The notes under the pieces are model-generated. The model made no database searches. It had not been told where the DNA came from and worked only from the letters and a program-made list of their open reading frames with translations. Below, in pieces: positions 32,484 through 41,898 of a DNA stretch of 64,000 bases; position 1 is the stretch's first letter; the number at the start of each line of letters is the position of its first letter. The stretch covers positions 9,009,998-9,073,997 of the forward strand of contig JASXTE010000017.1 in the NCBI GenBank assembly GCA_030280995.1, given 5' to 3'. A program made the translations under genes and the position numbers. The DNA comes from Hemileia vastatrix (lineage: Eukaryota; Basidiomycota; Pucciniomycetes; Pucciniales; Zaghouaniaceae).

Positions 32484-33254
32484 TAAATGTTTTGATTCAT
32501 AGATTGAAAATATTTTCCTTCTTACCACATAGGGGAGGTTCTGGCCCGGAATTCAGGATGTTGGTGAGAGAGATTGTCTATGTTAAAGAGGATTGGACAT
32601 TTCAATGAAGAATTTTTCAGGGTAGATGACAGGATGGGATGAGGGTAGGAGTGCGCAGCAAGGTGGGAAGGCTGGGATATCCAGAAAGTTGTCCAAGATG
32701 TGGTTATGAAATATTGAGGATAAAAATGTCAGATAAGAGGTGAACATTGACACGTAAAGTGTCTAATAACCCAATTATTAGCAAAAATAATTGCGGAAGA
32801 TAATTGGGGTATAAGGATTTTTATCCGCAATTAATTTAATTGCTGATCCCTGAACATTGATACCCCCTAATGCTAAATGTTTTGATTCATAGATTGAAAA
32901 TATTTTCTTTCTTACCATATAGGGGAGGTTCTGGCCCTGAATTCAAGATGTTGGTGAGATTGTCTATGGTAAAGAGGATTGGACATTTCAATGAAGAATT
33001 TTTCAGGGTAGATGACAGGATGGGATGAGGGTAGGAGTGTGCAGCAAGGTGGGAAGGCTGGGATATCCAGAAAGTTGTCCAAGATGTGGTTATGAAAAAT
33101 TGAGTAAAAAAATGTCAGATAAGAGGTGAACATTGACACGTAAAGTGTCTGATAACCCAATTATTAGCAAAAATAATTGCGGAAGATAATTGGGGTATAA
33201 GGATTTTTATCCGCAATTAATTTAATTGCGGATCCCTTAACATTGATACCCCCC
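32484..33254 (-). repeat. Tandem duplication of a Harbinger partner-gene end
   Basis: Units 32484-32868 and 32871-33254 are near-identical and both end in GATACCCCC. Each carries the 5' flank of the partner gene (compare 26337-26550), with a frame similar in translation but no intact protein. The first unit ends the element at 29401-32870. The second ends CCCCCCTATTGCGTGGTG at 33266, which looks like the full outer terminus of the family. Confidence 0.85.
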
Positions 33255-33266
33255 TATTGCGTGGTG

Positions 33267-33593
33267 TATATCTATCATTTGGTAATCTCTCAGAGAAAGG
33301 CGAAATAAAAAGCGTCAAGTTAAACCGACCTAGTATCAAGTCTTACTGAAAACGTTGTTTTTAGTGAAATGGTGCAGATGTTTACATGACATGGATCCAT
33401 GGTTATCTCAACATCTATCGAAATCGACCTAAATGAGATGTTGATTCCCATAGGAGTGGAAGCTGATTTTGCGATTCCAAGTGCTGTTCAGCCTTCATGG
33501 ACCACAATGTCTGCTCCTCTATTTCCAATTGCTGGCGTCCGATTTTGCATGGTCGCCCTTTCCCTGGCTGAACAATCCTCTCGTGTCGCCCCA
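33267..33593 (+). other. Upstream region of TSR3
   Basis: It is unique sequence within the window, starting right after the Harbinger end at 33266. It probably holds the promoter and 5' UTR. No TATA box or other motif stands out. Confidence 0.4.
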
Positions 33594-34708
33594 ATGCCTC
33601 ACCGACGTCCACGTCCGCCGCACAGACCATCCCCCATCCTTGCGATGTGGGTTCGTCACTTTCTTCATTTTGAATATCGCTTCCCCCATCTCATCCATTG
33701 TTTTTGGATCTCATCACAGGACTTTCACCACTGCGATCCAAAAAAGTGCACTGGAAAGAAACTCGCCCGTCTCGGTCTGATTCGCGATCTATCTGTAAAC
33801 CATCGCTTTCATGGCCTTGTTTTGAGGTCTCTGACTTTCTCAACAAATACATATATATGCCCCGTTCACTTATATCACTCTTCTTTAACCAGTCCAGATG
33901 CTACCTTGCCTGTCTCTCCTGCCGATCGTTCTTTGGTCTTGAAAGCTGGAATCGCTGTCGTTGAATGCTCATGGGCTCGGCTTGACGAAATCCCATTCCA
34001 TAAAATTCGCACAAGTGCTAATCGTCTACTTCCTTACCTTGTCGCCGCAAACCCTATCAACTATGGAAAGCCTTTTAAACTTTCATGCGCTGAAGCTTTA
34101 GCTGCTTCCTTAGCCATCGTTGGTTCTTTAGACCTTGCCCATTCTATCTTGGATCATTTTGGCTGGGGTCAGGCCTTTTGGTCTTTGAACAAGTAATTAT
34201 ATTTGTCCCTTATTTCCAGGCCTTTTTTTTTTGTTACTCCTCTTCTAGTAACTTGATTCTAACCTCATGTGTTCATATCATGTTAGTGACATTTTAAAAA
34301 GATATCAAACATGCAAGGATAGCTTGGAAGTACAATCCGTCCAAGAAACTTATTTACATGAAATTCAATTAGAAGCACTTCATAGACGTGAAATACTTTA
34401 ATCTGACCTGATAATTTCCTTTATTTTTATTTTTATTTTTATTTTTTGGCTCACTGATTTTTCTATTCCCAGGTGCTACTCAAGACGACGATGATTTACT
34501 GGTTGCTAATCCCAATCATGACCCCAAAATTTGGGGATCCTCTAGACGTGAAGATTTATCGTCTGAGGAATTTGAGGAATCTGAAGATGGCCAGGCCTCT
34601 GAAAGGGAATGTGATGATGATTCAACTGAACCGCATACTGAGGTCAATAAAAGCCTTGCACAAGAAGATATCCCCCAAAATATGAATCTGCAACATTTAG
34701 CCATTTAG
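33594..34708 (+). CDS. TSR3: 18S rRNA aminocarboxypropyltransferase Tsr3 (five exons)
   Basis: Tsr3 moves the 3-amino-3-carboxypropyl group of S-adenosylmethionine onto N1-methylpseudouridine of 18S rRNA late in 40S maturation. Proposed CDS: 33594-33650, 33720-33826, 33893-34192, 34287-34387, 34473-34708 (801 bases, 266 residues). The first two introns are 69 and 66 bases, so the frame also reads through unspliced. Splicing restores family motifs: LAMW|DF HHCDPKKCTGKKLA (residues 17-34), GLVLS|PDATLPVSPADR, VECSWARLDEIPF, LVAANPINYGKPFKLSCAEALA and, in exon 4, DILKRYQTCKDSLEV. The last exon is a Ser/Asp/Glu-rich acidic tail, usual in eukaryotic Tsr3. The start is the least certain part: the frame is open to 33399 but that extension resembles nothing in the family. 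Exons are richer in GC than the surroundings, and no disabling change is seen. Confidence 0.9.
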
Positions 34709-35187
34709 TTATCACGCCAATTATTTTGCATAGCCAATGGCTAATGATATCTATATTTACCAGACGTATGGGCTTCAGGATGGACAAAGTTCATTTTGCA
34801 TAAAAAAAAGATGAGTGGATATCGGAAACCCTCATTTTAGCTGAAGTTTTGGGATAAAAAATACTATAACATTTTGTACATATATGGCATCATTAGTTTA
34901 AGAAAAACAAAAAATTTGGAAAAGTCACTCTAATACAAAAAGAGCATAATTAATTGATTCTGAAGTCATGTGATTAAATGATAAATGAGACAAATTATTT
35001 TAAAGGCTGTAATACTAAATCCTTTCAAGTTATTAAAAATCCCATTTTACTTAGCAAGATGGTGTTTCAAAATCACCAGAGAAATATCTTTCACTAATGA
35101 GACTCTTCTTCCCTGAATTTTGGATAAAAGGTGTTCTTCACAGGTATAATGATATTCCATTTTATGGTAAACAAAGCAGGTGTTAAA
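34709..35187. other. Downstream region of TSR3
   Basis: No gene seen. It is unique within the window and presumably holds the TSR3 3' UTR. It ends at the TTAGGGGGTATC terminal repeat of the next Harbinger element. Confidence 0.5.
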
Positions 35188-35215
35188 TTAGGGGGTATCA
35201 ATGTTCAGGGATCCA
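35188..35215 (+). repeat. Left terminal repeat of the 35-44 kb Harbinger element
   Basis: TTAGGGGGTATCAATGTTC, then AGGGATCC, in the same position and orientation relative to the transposase as the end at 29401. The matching partner-gene end (GATACCCCCTATTGC) is at 44370-44384. The original element would then span about 35188-44384, greatly enlarged by later insertions. Confidence 0.75.
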
Positions 35216-35569
35216 CAATTAGGGATCAGGAATTTTTTTTCCTGGGATCAGACATTATTAATTGCGGAAGATTCTTATCCACTAGCCCCAGGGCCAGTGG
35301 ATAAGAAATCCACAATAATGCATTATCCCGCCTCTTATACCCCAATTTCCATTCCTAATTCCTGATCCCAAACTCATCACATCCATGATGGATTTGCAAG
35401 AAAGTCACATGACTCATAATTGCTGATGCCATCCTTAAGTCTTTCCTCACTCTATGCCACTTAATTTTGGTGGCAAACACTTAAAGTTTTTTTCTATCTA
35501 CACACCCCAACTGCACATTTGGCAGTGAATTCCCACTTCCCTCATCACATAAGCCTTCCACCAACAACT

Positions 35570-36834
35570 ATGAAACACCTCTCTACTAGGCAGCTACTTC
35601 ACTCAAATATGAATACTATTGCCTTAATTTTAGTTCTTTACTATAAAACAGACTCTGATTTGGAAGATGCTTTAGCCTATATGTCTTTTCTTTCCAAAAA
35701 GTGTTACATAAACCCAAGGGGGCCAAATCTTCATCATGATCCCAGATATGATCTCCACTCCATTCTCAACATTTCTCAACAAAACTTCACTCAACTATTT
35801 CAAACTTATCCCGATTCTTTCTTCAAACTTTATCAACTCATCTCCAAACATCCTATATTTCATAACAATTCTCAACATAAACAGCCTGATCCTGCAATTC
35901 AACTTGCTGTTGCACTATGTTGCTTTGGCTCAAATAGAAATGGTGCTGCTGTAAGAACGTTTAGATAATCTCTTTACCATAGGATATGGTACCGTGATAT
36001 TATACACCAAGCGCTGTATGATTGCTATCTTTCCCTCAAGTCTCAAACTCTTGCTTGGCCAACTCCACAACAGTGACTTGAATCCTCTCAAATAATGCAA
36101 GCTGAGGGGTTCCCTGGCTGTGTAGGTTTTTTTGATGGTACAACTATACTGTTGAGCCAAAAGACTGCTCATGATGGAAACCATTATTTCTGATTGCAAA
36201 AAAAGGAATCTTCAAAATGTTCTCCAATTTCACATCTTTCATAAACTGACTTTTTATCTTCTTTCTAGATACTCTATTGCCATTCAACTTGTATGCAATG
36301 TCAATAAAAAATTTATTGCTTTTCATAGTGGCTGCCCTGGCTCATGTCATGACACTTCTGTCTTTCAAAGAATGAGGATTTATCCAAGTCCTGACTCATA
36401 CTTTGACTAATCTCAGTACCTCCTTTCAGACTCAGTATATGCAAGTGGAAAGTACATTATACCTGCTTTCTGTGGCACAACTTTAGAAAATGACCCCAAA
36501 ACCACCTTTAATTATCACCTTGCCCAATCAAGAGCATGGATTCAACATGCTATTGGGATTATAAAGGGAAGATTTTCTAGTCTCCAGGAACTCAGAATCC
36601 AATTTCAAAAAAAAAATGTAAATCAAAACAGCAAATCATTGGATAATGACTTGTGTTATACTCCACAATATCCTAGCTGATTTAAAGGATGATTGGAATG
36701 ATCCTTATGATGAAGAGGATCCTGAACCAGCACCGGCTCTCCCCTCCCTTGAATTAAAAAACATTCATTTAACCAGCATACACTCTGTCATTATGCCTAT
36801 TACTCTCCAACATTTCTTTTCACCACCCTTTTAA
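35570..36834 (+). pseudogene. PIF/Harbinger transposase relic, copy B
   Basis: The N-terminal 130 codons (MKHLSTRQLLHSNMN ... YMSFLSKKCY ... LHHDPRYDLHSI) are open. Frame breaks follow after NGAAV at about 35950 and again at a TGA after HDGNHYF. The nuclease core keeps the first Asp (GFFDGTTIL) and the second (SCHDTSVFQ). The region around 36540 still encodes AIGIIKGRFSSLQELRIQ, the block with the catalytic Glu, though Glu itself is lost in this reading. The acidic C-terminus (DDWNDPYDEEDPEPAPALPS) is present. Copies A and C are similar, so the frame breaks are easy to place. Confidence 0.85.
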
Positions 36835-37158
36835 ATTATTTTTTTGTACTCTCCCAATTTTCAAGTTCCTTGTTATTTTCACTTGTGTTATTTTCATGTT
36901 CCATGTTTTATTCACTTGTGTTGGTTATTTATTTTTTTTGCATCACTAAAATTTTGAATTTGCTGTCAATTTTCTTTTTTGGATGTCCCATTTGTTTCAT
37001 TTCATTGCCTTAACATGAAATTGCATATTTTCTGCAATCACACAATTTTTCACTGTCTCATTTTTTCATTCATCACTCATATCCATTTCCTCCTCTCCTC
37101 AACCATCACTCAAATATTTTTTAATTTTTCTATTTTCTCATCTCATCTCTCCAGGTAA

Positions 37159-37190
37159 GTCTTTTTTTTTTTTTTTTTTTTTTTTCTTAT
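37159..37190. repeat. Poly-T tract
   Basis: About 27 T in a row after a CTCCAGGTAAGTC sequence, downstream of transposase copy B. Confidence 0.8.
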
Positions 37191-37493
37191 TTTTGATTTT
37201 TTTTTTTAACTTGCTAATAATTTATTTTCTCTCTCTTTTTTCTTTTCTTTTCTTTTTTATTTTTCTTTTCTTTTTTATTTTTTTTTCTTTTTTGGCTTTC
37301 AAGGTTAGACTAATTTTGTTTTTTTTTGTTTTATGTTTTTTATCTTTTTATATCTTTGGTTTCACCCTCCATCATCCCCCTTTCCCCTCTCCTTGTCTGC
37401 CTCCATACCCCCTTTCTCCCCTTCTTGGCCAACTCAAGTCCCCCTTTACCCCCTCACTCCCCTCTTTAATCCCTCCTTGCCCACCTCATACCC

Positions 37494-37921
37494 CCCTTTT
37501 CCCCCCTTTTCCCCCCTTTTCCCCCCTTTTCCCCCCTTTTCCCCCCTTTTCCCCCCTTTTCCCCCCTTTTCCCCCCTTTTCCCCCCTTTTCCCCCCTTTT
37601 CCCCCCCTTTTCCCCCCTTTTCCCCCCTTTTCCCCCCTTTTCCCCCCTTTTCCCCCCTTTTCCCCCCTTTTCCCCCCTTTTCCCCCCTTTTCCCCCCCTT
37701 TTCCCCCCCTTTTCCCCCCTTTTCCCCCCTTTTCCCCCCTTTTCCCCCCTTTTCCCCCCTTTTCCCCCCCTTTTCCCCCCTTTTCCCCCCTTTTCCCCCC
37801 TTTTCCCCCCTTTTCCCCCCTTTTCCCCCCTTTCCCCCCCTTTTCCCCCCTTTTCCCCCCTTTTCCCCCCTTTTCCCCCCTTTTCCCCCCTTTTCCCCCC
37901 TTTTCCCCCCCTTTTCCCCCC
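37494..37921. repeat. (CCCCCCTTTT)n satellite, ~43 units
   Basis: A near-perfect 10-bp pyrimidine repeat for more than 420 bases, with a few units having seven C or three T. It gives long proline/phenylalanine-rich frames on the plus strand that are purely repeat translation. It sits 3' of the transposase, where copy A has a C-rich microsatellite. Confidence 0.97.
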
Positions 37922-37934
37922 TTTACACTCTCAA

Positions 37935-38035
37935 AACCCCCTCAAACCCCTCCACAAACCCCCCAGTGCCTACTTATCAAATCTCTATTGATTCAATAAG
38001 TTGGCTGTAGGGGGTTTGTGGAGGGGTTTGAGGGT
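37935..38035. repeat. Inverted repeat next to the C/T satellite
   Basis: ACCCCCTCAAACCCCTCCAC on the left is matched by its inverse GTGGAGGGGTTTGAGGGTGG on the right, with a loop of about 45 bases containing the change from C-rich to G-rich strand. Confidence 0.7.
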
Positions 38036-38129
38036 GGGTTTGAGGTGGGTTTGAGAGGGTAAAGGGGGGGTGAAGGGAGGGGTTTGAGGCAGGCAAGGAG
38101 GGGTTAAAGGGAGGGTAAAGGGGGGATTG

Positions 38130-38712
38130 AGTAATCAATATAATAGTACATTAAAAGGTTTATGAAATGTCTGTGGGTTATTAAGGGGTAGTGAGCATGG
38201 ATGGAATGGTTAGTGAAGGATCAAGGGGTTAACAGATGTTAGTGAGGAGGGTCCAGGTTTAATGGATATATTTTAAATGGTTTGTGGTGTGCGGAATAGT
38301 GGATGGGTATGAGGTCAATGCGAGGAGGAGTAAAGGATATAAAAAGGGTAGGGTTTTTGGTTCAATATTACTTAGAATTAAATTATAAAATGTATTTATA
38401 GTTAATAGTGGTAAAACTCTAAAGTGAAAATCATTATTATTGTATCTTTCTTTCATTTCTCAATAATCACTTCTAAATCCTAAATCTTGATTGTTGAGTT
38501 TCCAACCCTTTGTGATATTTTAAGAATTTTAATATTACCTTTCAAACTATATTAGGATTCTTCCCAAACATATCTTGAAGCAGTAGATCTTCCTTTGAGT
38601 CATCTTCGAATCACTTCCACGAACCATCCCTCTGTGCTTCCAAGAAGTATCTAAACCTTTCATCTCACTTGCAGGAACATCCTCGACCTTGTGCATAGGT
38701 CATCCGGTGACA
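38130..38712 (+). repeat. 5'-truncated LTR, same family as the solo LTR at 11514
   Basis: It is colinear with 11738-12323 and ends GGTGACA. The first ~220 bases of the family are absent. No target duplication was found. Confidence 0.85.
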
Positions 38713-39260
38713 CTGAATTCAATTTTTATTTGTTTTAATAAATTGGATTGAAGGACATCAAGTGATATTTCCAATAGCAGGTAAGTAATTTTATATATAT
38801 ATTTTTTTATATTTTTTATGCAATTAAATTTACTGAATTAAATTTAAATTTAATTTTTTTTGATTTACTCTTTTTTTTTGCTGATTTTGTTTGTTTTTTC
38901 AAGAACTTTATCTGACATTTCAAAAACCATTCAGGATTTTATATTTACTTATTTTTTTGCAATTTATTTAACAATTTTTTATTTTTTATTTTTTAGAAAT
39001 TTTTTTCTAGTATATTACCTGGTATTTCAATCATAATTCTGGGTTTTTTTTTGAATTTTTTTTTTCAAAATATTTTACTAATTTTTTTGCAATTTTTTTT
39101 TTTTTATTTTTATTTTATTTTTGTTTTTTTTTTGCCAAAAAAAAAATTCTTTTCAATTATTTTACTGATAATTTTTTATTGTTGGGTTTTTTTAAATATT
39201 TTTATTTTTATTTTTTTTTATTTTTTTTGTTTAATTAATATTTTTTTCAAGGACATTACT
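38713..39260. other. T-rich 5' flank of the oxygenase relic
   Basis: No gene. A GCAGGTAAGTAATT donor-like site at about 38777 could belong to a 5' leader intron of the oxygenase gene, but no firm acceptor was fixed. Confidence 0.4.
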
Positions 39261-40630
39261 ATGGAAAATTGAAGTTGCTCATCTTCATTATCATCAATTT
39301 CTTCTGAATCATCTTTATCCTCTCTTTCTTTCTTGTCTTAAAATCTTAAAAGCTCCAAGAATAACCTTCAAATATATTCAACTTCTTCTTCTTTATTTTT
39401 ACTTTCTTTTATCTCTTCAATGTCCTTGAATATATTCAACTTCTTCTTCTTTATCTTTACTTTCTTTTATCTCTTCAATGTCATTCAATTCTATTCCTTC
39501 TCCCAATCAATCTGAGCTTTTCTTACCAGAAAATTAAAACAGAAAATCATGGAACCATTTAAAGAATCAAGCAATTCAAAGACAAAATTTTATCAAATAG
39601 AAAGTTGATTAGGATGAAGATATTTTGCAAAACATTCTTTGTAAATATGGACAATATCAAATTTTATAAGACTTCAATATCAAATCATAAGAAATTTTTT
39701 TTTACAAAAACATCAAAAACCTTACAGAAGGTGGTATAGATATAATTGTTGCAGTTGTCAATAATGGATACAAACCTCAATTCATCTTAGAAGTTCATTC
39801 ATTTAATGGGAAAAAGGATAAAGATTTTTACCAGCTATCTGATTTGTTTTCTCCTCTCTATCAAATGGCTTTGGTTCACAAACCCTTATCAAATAAAAGT
39901 CTGATTTCTGGTGTAATGAAAGGTTTTGGTTGGTGACCAGGATATGATCAAGGAGTTTCTTTTGGTGTGTGAATATTTTTTTTATTATAAGTAATTTTTA
40001 ATTTTGTCATATATTCCAGGAATTTATTACCAGAGCAAATGGAAGAAGATCTGAAACAATGGAACTCTTTAGGATGATTTTATATTTTCTTGGCAAATCA
40101 ATTTAAAAAGTTATGTATTCAAGCTTTTCAAAAAAAACATTAACTTGCTTTAAAATCTGGTTTACCAAATTGGTCTGATCCTGAATGGGAAGAAGCAATA
40201 AATGCTTATGTTCTTTGTTCTAATGTTATCATCACTTATAAAGGATTCTACAATAATTTTCATCTAGATAAACATGATAAGAACTGTCTAACATCTGGAG
40301 TTTTCTCTTATATTAATCTAGAGACTGGTGTTCCTATTCCATCACCGTCTTCTGATGAGGGACATGGTCTTTATTTTCCTTACCATAAATGTATTATTGA
40401 TTGTGGTAGTGCCAATGGAATAGTTGATTCTATATGGAATTCTTCTTAAGATTGGCATCAAACAACTAATGAACCTCTAACATTAGTTTTGTGTCAAGAA
40501 TTTACCCATTTTGGCTGTTCATTCCAAATAAATGAAGGTCTTATTAATTGTATTGATAATCAAAAAAATATTTAGATAAAAACATTTTTCTTAGTAGATC
40601 TGTCAATTGTGGTAACTAAAATATTATAAA
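39261..40630 (+). pseudogene. Tet-like 2OG-Fe(II) dioxygenase relic, copy 2 (best preserved)
   Basis: Tet/JBP-like enzymes oxidise 5-methylcytosine or thymine with iron and 2-oxoglutarate. Readable blocks in order: a Ser-rich start; DIIVAVVNNGYKPQFILEV; LFSPLYQMALVHKPLSNKSL; GVMKGFGW; an intron ending TATATTCCAG at 40019; LPEQMEEDLKQWNSLG; SGLPNWSDPEWEEAINAYVL; NNFHLDKHDKN; FSYINLETGVPIPSPSSDEG; and CQEFTHFGCSFQINEGL. The HxD pair (HLD) and the distal His (EFTHFG) are all present, unlike copy 1. Several single-base stops (for example GW-stop-PGYDQG) disable it. Whether it once acted on DNA is not shown by the sequence. Confidence 0.7.
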
Positions 40631-40794
40631 ATTTTTTGTAACATTAAATATTTTCATCCATTTTTTTTTCTTTTTTTTTCTCATTTATTATTTTTTTAAA
40701 AAATTTTTTTTTTATCTTTTTTAATTTTTTTAAATTTCCCTTTTTATTTTTATTTTTTTCCTTTTAAATTTTTTTTGCATTCAATTTAGAATTT

Positions 40795-41340
40795 GTCTCT
40801 CCCAATTATTTTTTAAAGTTACATCAAGATAGATTACTGGTTTTATATAATGGTGAATCTTGCCTTAGGTTGTTCTACTGGCTATTATATAATAAGGGAA
40901 GACTTGATTGGGACTGGTGAAAATAATTGGTTGAAGAAATTTTTGTTTTTAATTTTTTTTGCATTTAATTTTGGATGTGTCTCTTCCAATTATTTTTTTA
41001 AGTTACATCACGATAGATTACTGGTTTTATATAATGGTGCATCTGGCCTTAGGTGGTTCTACTGGCTATGATATAAAATAGGAAAAATTGATTGGGACTG
41101 GTGAAAATAATTGGTTGATGAAATTTTCATTTTTAATTTTTTTTCAATTAATTTTGGATTTGTCTCTTCCAATTATTTTTTTTTAAGTTACATCAATATA
41201 GATTACTGGTTTTATATAATGGTGCATCTGGCCTTATGTCGTTCTACCGGCTATTATATAGAATAGCAAAACTTGATTGGGACTGGTGAAAATAATTGGT
41301 TGATGCAATTTTCATTTTTAAATTTTTTTCCAGTTGATTT
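40795..41340 (+). repeat. 186-bp tandem repeat, three units
   Basis: The landmark AGTTACATCA[ACT][GT]ATAGATTACTGG recurs at about 40815, 41001 and 41187. It lies in the 3' flank of the oxygenase relic. Short ORFs here are chance. Confidence 0.9.
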
Positions 41341-41660
41341 CTTTGATTCAATAAATTGCAAGGGGGGGTATTTCCAAATTTTCATATCAGACTTTAAAAT
41401 AAATTTTGACTTGAAAATTTGGTGATACCCTTCCCTTAATTCAATAAAATACAGGGGGGGGGGGGGTATTTCCAAATTTTCATATGAGACTTGAAAAAAA
41501 AATTGACTTGAAATTTTGGTGATACCCATCCCTTACTTCAATAAAATGCAGGGGGGAGTATTGCCAAAATTTCATATAAGACTTGCAAAATTATTTACTT
41601 GAAAGAATTTTGGTGATAAACGCCCCTTAGTTCAAACAAATTCAGGGGTGGAATTGGGAA
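41341..41660 (+). repeat. ~97-bp tandem repeat, about 3.5 units
   Basis: The units contain GGGGGGTATTTCCAAATTTTC and TTGGTGATACCC. They are the inverse of the units at 8882-9020 and 28181-28335, again downstream of an oxygenase relic. Confidence 0.88.
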
Positions 41661-41898
41661 ATTTTCAAATGTGACTTGAAAAGTTTAACTAAAAAAGAAT
41701 TTTTAAAAATAAAAATTCTTGAAAATTTTATTTAAAAAATAATTTATAACATTAAAATATGAAAATTCAACTAATGATGGAAGAGTAAAGAAATACAGGA
41801 AATTAAGATAAAATTTTATGTACAATTAATTATGAACAGTTGAAGTGTGAGAGAAATAAAACAAAATAGTCATCAAACATTTTCTTTAAACATTCAAT

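Larger units (their letters stand above)
29401..32870. mobile_element. Non-autonomous Harbinger-type element, 3.5 kb, with 26-bp perfect TIRs
   Basis: The ends TAGGGGGTATCAATGTTC(AGGGATCA) at 29402-29427 and their exact inverse at 32844-32869 are identical over 26 bases. The left subterminal region (29428-29660) matches the transposase side of the family. The right one (32484-32843) matches the partner-gene side. Between them are no transposon genes, only the 133-bp minisatellite arrays and a T-rich core. The target duplication was not clear. Confidence 0.85.

Noticed and set aside
33399..33593. N-terminal extension of the TSR3 frame from the first Met at 33399
   Set aside because: It does not resemble Tsr3 N-termini; the frame is merely open, and the Met at 33594 gives a family-like start. 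A missed 5' exon cannot be excluded.
37193..38010. Two overlapping long plus-strand ORFs rich in Pro, Phe, Ser
   Set aside because: They are translations of the (CCCCCCTTTT)n satellite, open in several frames because the repeat has no stop.
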